Made by a program: the position numbers and the translations under genes. Source: JAXGXJ01 sp963829545 (GTDB taxonomy: Bacteria; Actinomycetota; Thermoleophilia; RBG-16-64-13). Taken from it: a stretch of 64,000 nt of DNA. Each line of letters starts with the position of its first letter. The stretch's first letter is position 1. The stretch is from assembly GCA_963829545.1 (NCBI GenBank), contig CAWHIX010000009.1, forward strand, positions 162,460-226,459, read 5' to 3'. The notes below the pieces were generated by a model. The model was not told the DNA's origin. It did not search any database and saw only the letters and a program-made list of their open reading frames with translations. This document shows positions 46,465 through 60,032 of this stretch, piece after piece.

Positions 46465-47143
46465 CTACTCCTCTGCCCCGAGTTCTGGCCCGTAAGCGTC
46501 CATCTTGACGTTCTCCGACACCAGGTAGTCCATCTCAGTGCTCTCGGCTATGTCATCCAACGTGTACCCGCGGGCCACCTCCTCGAGCACAAAGCCCTTG
46601 TCCGGGTAGCGCCGGAAGACAGCCCGCTCGGTGATGACCACGTCGACTTCGCCCACGCCGGTCAGGGGAAAGGTGCACTTCTTGACCAGCTTGCTCTCGC
46701 CGCATCGAGCAATGCTCGGTTACGACGTTAACCACCTTCGCCCCAGCCAGCAGCTCCATGGCGCCGCCCATTCCGGCGACCATCTTCCCGGGTACCTCGT
46801 AACTGGCGATGGTCCCTTGGCTGTCGACCTGGAAGGTCCCGAGGAAGGTCATGTCGGTGTGGCCGCCGCGCAGCACGCCATACGACTTGGCCGAATCGAA
46901 GTAGCTGCCCCCGGCTTTCAAGGTTATGGGTTCGCCGCTCGCATTCGCTCTGTCGGGATCGCCGCAGAAAGCGGCGGCAGCCGGGCCGACGCCTATGGCT
47001 CCGTTCGGGGTCAGGATGACGACGTCTACACCCGGCGGCACATGGTTGGCGATCAGCGTGGGGATGCCGACCCCCAGGCTGACGACCTGGCCGTCTTTCA
47101 GTTCTTGGGCCGCGCGCTTTGCGATGATGTTCCTGATGTCCAT
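46465..47143 (-). CDS. 3-oxoacid CoA-transferase subunit B-like protein (one frameshift; catalytic Glu replaced)
   Basis: This is about 226 residues when joined, the length of a type I CoA-transferase B subunit. It opens RNIIAKRAAQELKDGQVVSLGVGIPTLIANHVP and has SYFDSAKSYGVLRGGHTDMTFLG, GKMVAGMGGAMELLAGAKVVNVVTEH; after an indel near 46700, SKLVKKCTFPLTGVGEVDVVITE. The family's S-E-N-G catalytic loop reads TPNGAIGVGP here: Pro (codon CCG) stands where the CoA-accepting Glu is expected. No subunit A gene is adjacent. It may be a non-catalytic relative, use another residue, or be a degraded gene. AAAGGGG precedes the ATG at 47143. Confidence 0.83.
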
Positions 47144-47475
47144 GCAAGACCCCTTTGCCGGTGTCGCTTCAGGCTCGCGGTTTGGCCGCGCGTTACATAA
47201 TACGAGGTGCCGCGGTGGAGAGTGTATTCCGCGTAGAACGTAATGGCCTCCTGCGAAGGGGGCCGGACCACGACACCGCTACCCGATAGACGCGCTTCCC
47301 GTCTCCGCAGTACGAGTCATACACATCGGCCGACGGGACATAGGTGTCTGAAGCACCACCGCTGGGCACATGAACGGCAAAGAGACTACCACCGCCGCCG
47401 GAGCGGGTGGCCCACCCGCTTTGCAGCATGCGGTGGATTGGGGACATGGGCCGGCCGCGACTGCCATAATGAGGC
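47144..47475. other. Non-coding stretch with a conserved coding-like remnant
   Basis: About 330 bases without a supported gene. On the minus strand 47283-47330 encodes a fragment VYDSYCGDGKRVYR that closely matches VYGSYYGDGKSVYR encoded at 59868-59915. The two DNA copies differ mainly at third codon positions, so they look like remains, or mis-framed parts, of related genes. Confidence 0.35.
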
Positions 47476-48804
<1,329 letters not shown>

Positions 48805-48873
48805 GCTTCAGGAATCCCACATCACTACCGGTGCCCGGGGAAGTGAACGCTGGGGTTCCGCCGAAAGTGTAAG

Positions 48874-48946
48874 TGACCCGTACCGGATTCGAACCGGTGA
48901 TCTCCGCCGTGAGAGGGCGACGTCCTAACCGCTAGACGAACGGGCC
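48874..48946 (-). tRNA. tRNA-Glu (anticodon CTC)
   Basis: On the minus strand a 73-base cloverleaf: acceptor GGCCCGT/ACGGGTC with one G-T pair and discriminator A, anticodon loop CTCTCAC (anticodon CTC, stem CGCC/GGCG), T arm CCGG-TTCGAAT-CCGG. It lies 59 bases downstream of gltX, which charges it, and 69 bases from tRNA-Lys. Confidence 0.93.
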
Positions 48947-49005
48947 AAGGTGCTGGGAGAGTGCGTACTTTACTCACGGCGCCCGGGACTGTCAACCTGG
49001 GGCCA

Positions 49006-50475
<1,470 letters not shown>

Positions 50476-50574
50476 GGGACTCTTCCTTGTTCTTTGGCGA
50501 GACTCCTCAGCAAGTGTCACAGGATGATGGAAACACTCTAGCCCAGGTGCCGTAGCCGCGGTACCCCAAGGACC

Positions 50575-50605
50575 CGAAGACCCGGCCACTGGGGCCGGGT
50601 CTTCG
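50575..50605. terminator. 13-bp hairpin between the SLH-alkylsulfatase gene and gltX
   Basis: CGAAGACCCGGCC (50575-50587) pairs exactly with GGCCGGGTCTTCG (50593-50605) around ACTGG. It lies between the end of the SLH-alkylsulfatase gene at 50685 and the start of gltX at 50475, both on the minus strand, and probably terminates the surface-protein transcript. Confidence 0.7.
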
Positions 50606-50684
50606 CGCGTGAGTCTCAGGCTGTGTGGCGCATTGAGACGATCTCAGGGTCTCAGTCTCGGGTTTGTCCGCTCGATCTCCGGGT

Positions 50685-53277
50685 TCACGGTGTGACGATG
50701 GGCCAGGCAGGGCTGAAGGTATCGAGCATGGAGAGCAGCTCGCTCAGTCTTCGTGCATCCCCTTCCACCTTGATGTTGCCCGTCTGCAGTTCGGCCGCGA
50801 AGGTCGTCTGGCCCAGGACCACGGCGTCCAGCGTCGCCCGCTTGAGCGTGAAACCGGCGTTGGCCTGAGGATCAAGCCAGCCGATGCGGTAGGTCAGTGC
50901 ACAGTTGGAGAGGTTGAGAGCGTAGTGTTGCTCCTGCTGGTCGGTGAATGTCCAGTTGATTACCATGCTCTTGCCGTTCGCCTTCTCTTGATTCAGGCGC
51001 ACACCCCAGTAGTCGAAGAAGAGCGGGATGGTCATCGCCCGAATTGTGTCGACACTGACACTGCCAGATGCTCCTGAGGCCGTTGGCAGGCCCTCGCGCA
51101 GTTCCTGCGCCCCGCTCAAGTAGATGTTTCGCCAGACGGCGGATTCGGCCTGGTACCCGAGTTGCTCGAGCGTGGCCGCTTGCAGGTGGCGCGCCTCCGC
51201 GTTGTCCGGTTCAGCGAAGACCACCTGGTTCATCACCTCAGCAACCCAGCGGTACTCGCCCCTCTCGAAGTCCTGGCGTGCCTTCGCCATGACCGACTCC
51301 GCTCCGCCCATGTACTCCACGTACTTCACAGCGGCCTCGACCGGCGGCAGGGGGTTCAGGTTGGCCGGGTTTCCATCGTACCAGCCCAGATAACGCTGGT
51401 AGACCGCCTTGACGTTGTGGCTGAGGGTGCCATAGTAACCTCGCGCGTACCAGAGTTGATCGAGGCTCTCGGGGAGCTTGATCATCTCCGCGATCTCGTT
51501 CGGCGTGTAGCCCTGGTTCATGAGGTTCAGCGTACGGTCGTGGATGAACTCGTAAAGATCGCGTTGGTCCGCCAAGAGTTTGACCACCGCCTCTCGCCCC
51601 CATCGCGGCCAGTTGTGCTGCGAGATGAGCACGTCGGTCTTGTCGCCGTAGAAAGCGATCATCTCGTTGAGGCCCGCCGCCCACTTCTTGGGGTCACGGA
51701 CCTGGGCGCCACGGAGAGTCAACACGTTGTGAAGCAGGGGGCAGGCGATCTCCGCCGAGTCGAGCACTCTTGAACTCGGGTAAGTAGAGAGTCATCTCCG
51801 CCGGCGCCTCTGTTCCTGACACCATCTGGAACTGGATCTCCACCCCGTCGATGACGCGGCGCTCCCCAGTCTCTCTCACGATGTCGGTGGGTGCGATAAG
51901 GCCGACGGTACCGGTCGACTGAGCTTTTCCCAGACCGACGTCCACCCGGCCCCTCTCTCCGAGCGGCAAGAAGATGCCGTACATATACGTTGACCGGCGC
52001 GTCATCGCTGTGCCGGCGGTGACATTTTCGCTTATCGCGGCTTCCAGGAACCCCTCGGGAGCGAGAACGCTGACCCCGTTGCTCTGAACGTCGTTGTCGG
52101 AGATGACGCCCCTTACCCCCGCATAATGATCATGATGGCTATGGGTGTAGACGACCGCCCTTACCGGCTTCGTGCCGCGGTGCTGGTAGTAGAGTTCGAG
52201 GCCGGCTCTTGCGGTCTCGGTGGAGGAGAGCGGGTCGATCACGATCAGGCCGGTATCGCCTTCGATGATGGTCATGTTGGCCATATCGAAGCCCCGTATC
52301 TGGTACACGCGGTCCGTCACCTGGAACAGCCCATTGTTCATGTTGAGTTGGGCGTGCCGCCACAGGCTCGGGTTGACGGTGGCGGGCGCCTCGATCTGCT
52401 GCAGGAAGGAGAACCCGTCGAGAGCCCAGGCTGCTTTTCCGGAGCTCGTCTTGATGGTCATGTCAGGCAGAGTGGCGACGAAGCCCCTCTGGGCGTCGGC
52501 GTAGTCCTGTTGGTCCTCAAAGGGCAATTCCTGCAAGACCGCTGCATTGTGGTCTCTCGTGGCCGGCTCTGCGGCCAACCCGGAGGGCGCCGTAGAGAGC
52601 TTGTCCAGTAGGTTATGGAGCAGCTGTGCCGCTTCTCCCCGCGTCATGTGACCAGCAGGGTCCAGCGCGGCGACATCGAGTCCCGCCAGGAGGCCGTTGG
52701 ACTCGGCCCGTCGAGCGGCCGCACCGTGCGTGGGATCGTCGTCCCACGCGCCCACGTAGTCAGATCCGGGGGGCTGCAGGAGGCCGGGCCTCAAATCGTC
52801 GGCCGCGCGTACGACCATGGTCACGACCTCGTACCGGGTCATGAAGCTGTAGGGATCGAAGCTGGTCGGGGTTCTGCCGGTGGTGATGCCCTTCGCGGCA
52901 CAGACGGCCACGTAATTGTCAGGATAGAGAGTGGTACCGTCACTGCGTTCGACATCGTCGAAAGGACATACGTCACTTTCTGAGACTTCGTAGCCGCCGG
53001 CCACTACGATGATCTTGGCGAACTGCTGACGTGTCAGAGGCCCATCCGGGCGGAACAGTCCATCGGCATAGCCGCTCATTATCTGCCGAGCGACCAGGTC
53101 ATCGATGGCGGCTGAGTGGGGATGGTCGGCTGGGACGTCCGAGAACACCGCCCCCAGAGCCACGGGCGCGACCGCCAGCACGAGAGCAAGCGCCAGGATG
53201 AGACCCAGGCACACCATCATCTTCAGCCGCCGGCGGCGGTTCTCGGCATTGACAGGGATGTCCGGATCCCGTTTCAT
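50685..53277 (-). CDS. Alkyl sulfatase (metallo-beta-lactamase fold) with N-terminal SLH domains (one frameshift)
   Basis: This is about 863 residues when joined. A signal peptide (16-44, LGLILALALVLAVAPVALGA) is followed by three SLH repeats (about 45-220; FSDVPADHPHSAAIDDLVARQ...GYADGLFRPDGPLTRQQFAK is the first). From about 250 the sequence is an SdsA1-type alkylsulfatase: LNMNNGLFQVTDRVYQIRGFD, zinc motif THSHHDHYAG (near 379), then after an indel near 51768 CPLLHNVLTLRGAQVRDPKKWAAGLNE and the C-terminal SCP2-like domain ending in the FSPAWPIVTP region. Such enzymes hydrolyse long-chain alkyl sulfates. The SLH domains should anchor it to the cell wall, an unusual fusion. GGGAGG precedes the ATG at 53277. 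Confidence 0.87.
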
Positions 53278-53420
53278 CACAACCTCCCTCGTGATCAGTC
53301 CTCGACGCTGTCAGCCTCAGGGCCCGTTCCCGTCTCTAGCGGCGGGTGACGGGCCCTGAGGCTACTCTTGCAGAGACCTCTATGCGCAGCAGATCTGTGT
53401 ACCGACCGGTCTGCGTGATC

Positions 53421-56400
53421 TCAGTTCATCGCTCCCGCGGCGAGAGCACGCAGCACCATGACCGCCGCCTGTGCCCTGGAGATGTCATCGAGAGGATGGA
53501 GGTAGGTGCTTCCTCCGGAAGGAGAACCCACCACAACCCCGCGCATGGCCAGATAAGCCGTGGCGGCTCGGTGGGCCTCTGCCACGCTCCCCGCATCGGC
53601 GAAGCCGGCCAGGGCAGCAGAGCCTTCGGCTGCGTACCAGGCGGCCAGGTCTTCATAGGTCGCCTGCGCACCTTGGATGTGTCCAACGTCGGCTATCTCC
53701 TGGGCGGCCAGCCAGCGCGCCAGGATGGAGTTGCTCTCCTGCCGGAGAACATCGTTCTCGGGCAGGTAGACGCCCTCGGCGTAACCGCGCAGGAGCTGCG
53801 CCGCCGCTCCGCCCTCGATCCAGCGGTAGAAGAAATGCTCGGGCGACACATCGCCGAAGGTGCTGACCGGCGGCGTCAGGGTGGGTAGGTCAAGCCCATC
53901 CACTACCATCTTGGCCCACTGGGCTCGCGTGACCGTTCGGCCCGGTTGGAAGGACCCATCCGCGTAGCCTTGAGCCACAGTCAGCACCTGTTCCGCCGTG
54001 ACGCCATAGGTCTGGATCCAGATCGCGTCGAGCATGTCGGAGAAGTGCCGCGCGCCTCCGGTCTCGAAGATCAGATCGATGAGATTCAGCCAGGTTTGGG
54101 CGCGCTTCGCTGGGATTCCTGTCCCGGACTCAGCCTCGATCTGGTCGCGTAGTCCGCCCAGGATGTCGAACGCAGTCTCGAGCTGACCGCTCTGTTCCGC
54201 CGCCCGGGCCGCCTCCAGCTGGCTGAGGAGCGCCGCGCGGAGACCGTCGGAGAGCTGCGGTGTGTCAACCACGTCTTGCCGGACCGCGCTGACCAGCAAA
54301 TCGTGGTCACCGCTGCCCGTGGTGTAGCCGTTCGCGTGCCAGGTGATGCACCAGGGCAGGGCGCCCCCGATCCGTGCACCGTCGGGGACGAAGAAGGCAT
54401 CGGGTCTCTTCGCCTGCAGCCAATACATATCGAAGTCGATGGCCGCCAGGTACGTGTGAAGCACCTCGAGTTCTTCGTCGTCCGTGACCCCGTCTCCGTT
54501 CTCGTCCAGCTGATCGAGGGTCCAGCCGTTGATCCCGTAATCCAGCTTGAGTTCGGTGCCGACCGAAGAGGAGGCGGAGCTCTCGAGGCTGATCTCGCCC
54601 TCGAGTCCCAGGGTGAAGCCGAAGATCTTGTTATCAGTCTTCAGCTTGAGGGTGTACTTCTGCGATTCGGTCGTGCTTCTCTGTCTCGAGGAAGCTCCAC
54701 GGTTCGCGGGTACCGTCGACAGCGACATTGACCGGGTCCACGGTCACGCCGGACGTCGGGTCATCCGGGTCGGCGAAGACACGCATCAGCTCGTAGTAGT
54801 CGTTCGGGTCAGTGTTGACGAAGGTGCCATAGTCAGGGTCGTCGTTGCCCCAAAGCCAGTAGTCGGTGCTCTTCGGGAACAACTTGAAGTTATCGCCCTG
54901 GAAGTAGGCATGGACGGCCGGGGTCTCCTCGACGCTCGGCGTCTCGCGCTGCGTCATGTCGTACTTCTTGACCTTCAACGCTGACGCCGAACACTTGAGG
55001 TAGGTGTAGTTGAGGTTTACGCCCAGGTTCCTGCTCCTGTCGGGCGCCCACAGCTCGTAGCTGCCGTTGACGATGTCCGGCACCAGGAACACTCCCCAGG
55101 CCTGGGCGCCCCAGGGCATGCCGCCCATACTCTCCGGTATCTCCGCTTGCTGGTCGGGCCCAAACTCCTGCGCCACCCTCACTTCCCACGATTTCTCGGT
55201 CTCGGTGGTGCGCTCGAGCGCGTTGGTCACGCTGAAGCCAATCGAGGAATTCGCCTTCTTGAACTCCTGCTCGAATCCGACGGATATGCTGACTGCGCTC
55301 TTCATCGTCGTCTGGATGTCGTTCTCTTCTATGAGGCCGTAGCTGAGGAGTGTGTTTACGTTGAGAAAGCCCACCGTGTTGTCGTTGGGATAGTAGGGGG
55401 GTAGACCGGTGATGATGCCCTGCAAGATCCAGGCATCGCTGATGTCGGTCTTGTCGGTGTAGATCGTCTGCTCGCCATAGTTCTTGAGGTAGTCGGACCT
55501 GTACTCCGCGGAGTAGCCGAACGCGTTGGTCCCGCCGGCGTTGACGTCGTGCCACCACCAAACCCGGATCCTCTGGTCCAGCGACTGATAGTGGGTCGAG
55601 GGGTCGGTCATCGGGATGGCAGTCGCGCAGGCGGCCAGGTAACCGCGATTCGACAACTCGATGTGTTTGGAGACGTTTCCGGCGTCGTAGATGTCGGTGC
55701 AGGCACCGCTCGATGCCAGGTCATTGAAGGTGAACTGCAGGTGATAGAGGTTCTCGGTCCCACTGCCGACGGCCCACACCTGCAGGTTCTTCCGGTCGTA
55801 AGGGGTGCAGTTGAGGACGTCTCCTGCGACGATGACCATGTCCTTATAGGTGTGCGCGAACGCCCAGACCAGATTGACGGCTTTCGTGCTCGGGTTGAAG
55901 GTCCACAGCTTCATGTGGCCGTCTGCGTCATCTCCGCTCTTCGCATCGTCCTTGGTGACCAAAGCGACGAGCGGCTGGCCGTCGCTCGGGCGGGCGACGA
56001 CCTCAGCATTCAGGATGCAGTCGTCGTCGGTGAAGGTGTGGATCTTCTGCGGCGCGGTGAAGTCCACGGCATTCGTCGAGGTGATGAGATAGAGGTCGCG
56101 ACTGCCCGCCTTCTGGAACAGGATGAGCAGCGTGTCGTCGACCACCTTGACGACCATGCCCCTGATCGACTGATTTATCCCGGCTGTGGCGTAATGGACC
56201 GGCACCGCCTCAGGCGCCCAGTTCACGCCATCGAGCTCCTTCTGAGTGATGGAGAAGCCCTTGGTACTGTCTCCGGACTTCGCGATGTAGAGGAAGAGTC
56301 TGTCCCTGAAGACGACAAGCCTGTCGGCGGTGATGCGGCGGTCGGTATTGGTCCAGGTCTCGTCGCCCTCGGTCACGTAATGCTGCGTGGGCTTGTCGGT

Positions 56401-56742
56401 GGGCGCGGCATTCGCCAGCTGCCCAGTGATGGTCACGCCGAGGTGGTCGCGATTCAGATTGTCAGTGGGACCGGCCGTGTAGAAGGACTGCCAGACCTGC
56501 TCCTTGTAGAACGCCATGTCGAATCCGCGCCAGGCGTTGTGCGGGTAGAAGATGTCATAGCCGTGACTGTAGTTGTCGGCGGCGTAGAACAACCTATTGG
56601 TGTTGCTGCTGTCGGCGGCCAGCGCAGTCCCGGGAACGACCATGAGCATCAGGACAGCGACCAGCACGATGGCGAGCACAAGGGCCGAGCAGACCCCTGT
56701 TCTCTCTCTTCCCCGGTCCGTCTTCATTCTCATTTCAGACAT
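53421..56742 (-). CDS. Large secreted surface protein with C-terminal SLH repeats (one frameshift)
   Basis: This is about 1,100 residues when joined near 54680 (SFLETEKH to TTESQKYTLKLKTDNK). A signal peptide (about 15-43, ending GTALAAD) precedes a long beta-rich region with repeated strands such as DRLVVFRDRLFLYIAKSGDSTKG and DDTLLILFQKAGSRDLYLIT, suggestive of a beta-propeller. A middle domain has a membrane-insertion-like look (KSAVSISVGFEQEFKKANSSIGFSV). DENGDGVTDDEE is an EF-hand-type calcium loop. The end carries three SLH repeats (VLTVAQGYADGSFQPGRTVTRAQWAKM; LRGYAEGVYLPENDVLRQESN; the last degenerate). I do not recognise the N-terminal family. It lies upstream of the SLH-alkylsulfatase in the same orientation. 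Confidence 0.78.
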
Positions 56743-56761
56743 GTCTCCTCCCCATCCTTTC

Positions 56762-57133
56762 CTACACTTGTCTTACGGTGCTTTGCGAGGGCCTCACATC
56801 AGCGAGGTGCTCCTCGATGAGCTCCTTGAGTTGCTTGCCGGACACCTCCCGCAACTCGCGCCCCGACCACAGCCTGATCAGGTTTCCTTCAGGGCTGATC
56901 CCCAGCAGGAGCAGGCCGGGCCGGGTCTCAAGCAGAGAGAAGACGGTCTCGGGGCGGGTGGTCTCGATATCGAAGAGGACGACGTCCGGCTCCAGGGCCT
57001 CGACCTCGGTACGTCCGGGCAGAGGCGGTGAGAGCGGGATGACCTCGAACTCACTCCAGTTCCGAAGAACGGCACCCAGGCTGCCGAGGATCAGGGTGTC
57101 GCCGTAGAGAAGAATGCGCCGGTGGTCTTCCAC
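56762..57133 (-). CDS. Degenerate receiver-like protein
   Basis: This 123-residue protein resembles a CheY-like receiver: RRILLYGDTLILGSLGAVLRNWSEFEVIPL, then EPDVVLFDIE (Asp in the phospho-acceptor position) and GLLLLGISPEGN. The N-terminal acidic pair is reduced to one Asp and the late conserved Lys is not evident, so phosphorylation chemistry may be altered. No output domain. It starts at GTG 57133 after AGGGG. It lies between the surface-protein genes and the two-component genes, and may link them. Confidence 0.65.
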   Translation of the reverse strand: MEDHRRILLYGDTLILGSLGAVLRNWSEFEVIPLSPPLPGRTEVEALEPDVVLFDIETTRPETVFSLLETRPGLLLLGISPEGNLIRLWSGRELREVSGKQLKELIEEHLADVRPSQSTVRQV

Positions 57134-57318
57134 GTTTCAGGGCCCCTTGCTGTGGTGTTGTCCACACCTCCAGCTTGAAGAAGACCAGGAAGACGCACAA
57201 TCTCCCGAGGGATAGAAGAAGGAGAGTCCTGTCTCCGGAGGGCGACTCTACCTAGAGATAGTCAGAGCGGCGGAAGACTCTCCCTGGGGAGAGTCGGCTC
57301 GCCCGAAGAGCGCCCTGT

Positions 57319-58003
57319 CTAGTCGGTAACCTCGTTCCCAAGGTTCATGCGAGCGGCGACGGCCAGGAGTTGGGCCCGGTTCTGGACATGGAGTTTCTGC
57401 ATGATCTCCGCCATGTGGTACTTGACGGTGCACGTGGCCAGCGACACGCGGGCGCCGACTTCTTTGTATGAGAGCCCTTGAGCCACCAGCGCGAGGATTT
57501 CCGACTGGCGCCGGGTCAGCGGTTCCAGAGGAATCGTCGAGGCGGGCTGCTGCACAACGGCATGCACCGCCTCACCGACGCGGTTCTGCCACCCGGGCGA
57601 ACTCACTGAGGAGTCTCGCCGCCAAGCCTGGCGCGAAGGGTGGGATGTCTTCCTGGACGTCGTTGAGCGCCTCGACCAGACTCTCCCCGCTCATGGACTT
57701 GAGCAGGTAGCCATTTGCGCCGCTCTTGACGGCTTCGAAGAGGTCCTCCTCCTCCGTGGAAGTGGTCAGCATCACCACCTTCACTTCCGGCATCTCCGCT
57801 TTGATCAGCCGAGTCGCCTGAATGCCGTCGCAGTTCGGCATGCGCACGTCCATGAGGATGACGTCGGGCTTGAGCGCTCTCGCCGCCTCCACGGCTTCCA
57901 ACCCATCCCTGGCGGTGCCCACCACCTCGATGCCCTTGCTCTCGAGCAGATTCTGGAGACCCTCGAGCAGCAGGCTGTGATCGTCGGCGAGCAAGACTCT
58001 CAT
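57319..58003 (-). CDS. NarL/LuxR-type response regulator (one frameshift)
   Basis: This is about 227 residues when joined. The receiver has the acidic pair (LLADDHS, residues 7-8), phospho-acceptor Asp52 (ILMDVRMPNCDGI) and the conserved Lys (GYLLKSMSGESLV). After an extra G near 57592 the frame continues QNRVGEAVHAVVQ and the LuxR helix-turn-helix PLTRRQSEILALVAQGLSYKEVGARVSLATCTVKYHMAEIMQKLHVQNRAQL. Its ATG overlaps the kinase stop (58000-58003), so the pair is translationally coupled. It probably controls the adjacent SLH surface-protein genes; that is inference. Confidence 0.9.
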
Positions 58004-59700
58004 GTTGGCTCCTCTGCCGTTCTGCCCAAGGGCGCTTCGAGCATCACCCGCGTGCCGATACCGGGCCGCGACTTGATCGTGAGCTTTCCTCCGATCTGCT
58101 CCATGCGCTCGCTCATGAAGGCGAGCCCGAAGTGCCGGCCGGGATCGCGTGCAACCTCAGCGGGATCAAACCCACAGCCATCATCCGACACCACGATGCA
58201 CGCGTGACTGTCTCTTTCCTCGACTGCTACCTGCACGTTGCGCGCCTCTGCATGGCGAGTGTTCGAAAGCGCTTCTTGGATGACCCGCAGGACCTGTGCT
58301 GCGGCCGCCGGCCCGACCGTATCTTCGGAGACGGGATCGGCGATGATGAGCTGCGTCTGTACCCCATACTGCGTGCCGAAATCGTCCAGATGGTTCTCAA
58401 GGCTGGTCAGGAAGGACCAACCCTCGGCGGGGGTCGCCTTCAGTGCGAGTATGGAGTGGCGAAGATCGGCGTGGGAACGCTGGGCAACCTCGATGAGGCG
58501 GGTGAGGAGAGAATCGGCTCTTTCTGGGTCACCTTGACGGCAGCAGTCGCGAGCCGTCTCGGCCTGCAGGCTCACGTAGCCAAGCACCTGGCCGATACCG
58601 TCGTGGAGTTCCCGTGCCAGCCGCTCCCGCTCCTGGTAGGTCGCAACCACTCCCTGCTCTTCCAGCAGACGCGCCTGGGCCTGCTTCTCCTCGGTCACGT
58701 CGTGAAGAAGGACCAGGTGGCCAAGGGCGTCGCCTTGCCTGTCGTGAAGCGGGCTCACCTCCATGCGGTACTGCCGGGTCGAGGGCGGGTTTCCCAATTC
58801 GAACTCCGATCCGGCTGGTGTGGGCGAGAGGGCCGGGTCGGTCAACGCGCGAATCATCGGCAGAAACTCACCGGCATTGCGGCCTCGCAGTCTAGCCGCG
58901 GATTCCCCCAACGTTCTTTGCGCCGCCGGGTTCGCGTCCACGATATGTCCCTGAAGGTCAACTACCAGCATTCCCTCGCGCATCTGCTCCAGGGCGGCGG
59001 CACGGGCAGCCGGGACGGGGTCGAGCGCGTGGAACCGAAAGAGGGCCACCCCGTAGAGGCCGAACACGACACCGAGAACGAACGGATCGGGGTCCCACCC
59101 GCTGGGGAAGCCGACCCGAGTACCGAGTTCAAAGATGGCGCGTGCGCCGATCTGCCCGAGGACCATCAATGCGACCGGCGCACGGTGCCGAGGAGAGGTC
59201 ACGAACAGCCAGACGAGCACACCGATGTTCACGACGAACAGCAGGTAGCTGTAGGTCAGAAAGGCAAGGAGGACGGGAGCGCGAACGCCGATGACGCCCC
59301 CGCCAACGAAGGTGAAACCACTCCAAACAAGGTGGTGAAGCCCGTCAGTCAGGATGAAGGCCGCGAAGAGAAGAGGGGCGGCCGCCAGCAGCGCCACGTT
59401 GCGGCGGGTCAACCAGCGGCCCAAGCCCGAATACTGGAGGACGAAACAGGTGGCTGCCGTTATCACGGGCAATTGCCACAGGGTCAGGAACCTCAGCCAG
59501 AAGGTCTTGGTCTCGAGGTCCACTGCGGCAGACTCAAGAAGGGACCCGATGCACCAAGCGACCGCGAACAGGCATGCTATGGAAAACGGCAGCGCGCCTG
59601 GTACACTGCGCCGCCGCCAGCCGTACCAGGCGAGAAAGGCGATGAATACCGCCAAGAGGAATGGTAGCCACAGATAGCCGCTATAGGCGTAAGACCGCAT
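58000..59700 (-). CDS. Sensor histidine kinase (7TM-PAS-HisKA_3-HATPase)
   Basis: This intact protein of about 566 residues has seven N-terminal membrane helices of the HisKA_7TM type (SGYLWLPFLLAVFIAFLAWYG to LGVVFGLYGVALFRF), then a PAS domain (MREGMLVVDLQGHIVDANPAAQRTLGESA), a NarX/DesK-type dimerisation domain with the phospho-accepting His (RERLARELHDGIGQVLGYV), and an ATPase domain (QEALSNTRHAEA; DDGCGFDP; GLAFMSERMEQIGGKL). ATG 59700 is preferred to an upstream start because membrane helix one begins there. It pairs with the downstream response regulator. Confidence 0.93.
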   Translation of the reverse strand: MRSYAYSGYLWLPFLLAVFIAFLAWYGWRRRSVPGALPFSIACLFAVAWCIGSLLESAAVDLETKTFWLRFLTLWQLPVITAATCFVLQYSGLGRWLTRRNVALLAAAPLLFAAFILTDGLHHLVWSGFTFVGGGVIGVRAPVLLAFLTYSYLLFVVNIGVLVWLFVTSPRHRAPVALMVLGQIGARAIFELGTRVGFPSGWDPDPFVLGVVFGLYGVALFRFHALDPVPAARAAALEQMREGMLVVDLQGHIVDANPAAQRTLGESAARLRGRNAGEFLPMIRALTDPALSPTPAGSEFELGNPPSTRQYRMEVSPLHDRQGDALGHLVLLHDVTEEKQAQARLLEEQGVVATYQERERLARELHDGIGQVLGYVSLQAETARDCCRQGDPERADSLLTRLIEVAQRSHADLRHSILALKATPAEGWSFLTSLENHLDDFGTQYGVQTQLIIADPVSEDTVGPAAAAQVLRVIQEALSNTRHAEARNVQVAVEERDSHACIVVSDDGCGFDPAEVARDPGRHFGLAFMSERMEQIGGKLTIKSRPGIGTRVMLEAPLGRTAEEPT

Positions 59701-60032
59701 TGTCACTTCATTCCGATGAGAACGGCGGCCGATTGGGAGCAGTCGCTCCAGCCTAGGTCGCAACTCTGTTGCAGTCAAGCGATTGCCCACAGGCTGCCGG
59801 AATATCCGGACGAGGGGTGATCAGTCCGTCCTTCAACTACCCATAGGCCATGACCGGCCTCTCACACCGCGACCGATAGACGCTCTTCCCATCCCCGTAG
59901 TACGAGCCATACACCTGCTGGAAGGCCAGATCCATCTTCTCGGCGCGAATCAGCAATCTCGTTCTGGGCCTGGGACACGACGACCGCCATGTCGGCCTCT
60001 TCCATTTGGGCGATGGTGCGGATGCCAGCCGA
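59701..60032. other. Stretch with a broken gene remnant
   Basis: About 330 bases with no intact gene. On the minus strand IAQMEEADMAVVVSQAQNEI (around 59960-60020) and, after an indel, KMDLAFQQVYGSYYGDGKSVYR (to 59868) read like the C-terminal part of a protein. The last 14 residues match the remnant at 47283-47330. I do not recognise the family. Confidence 0.35.

Noticed and set aside
58132..59667. 511-codon plus-strand open frame opposite the histidine kinase
   Set aside because: The kinase has all expected domains on the other strand; this frame has no family character.
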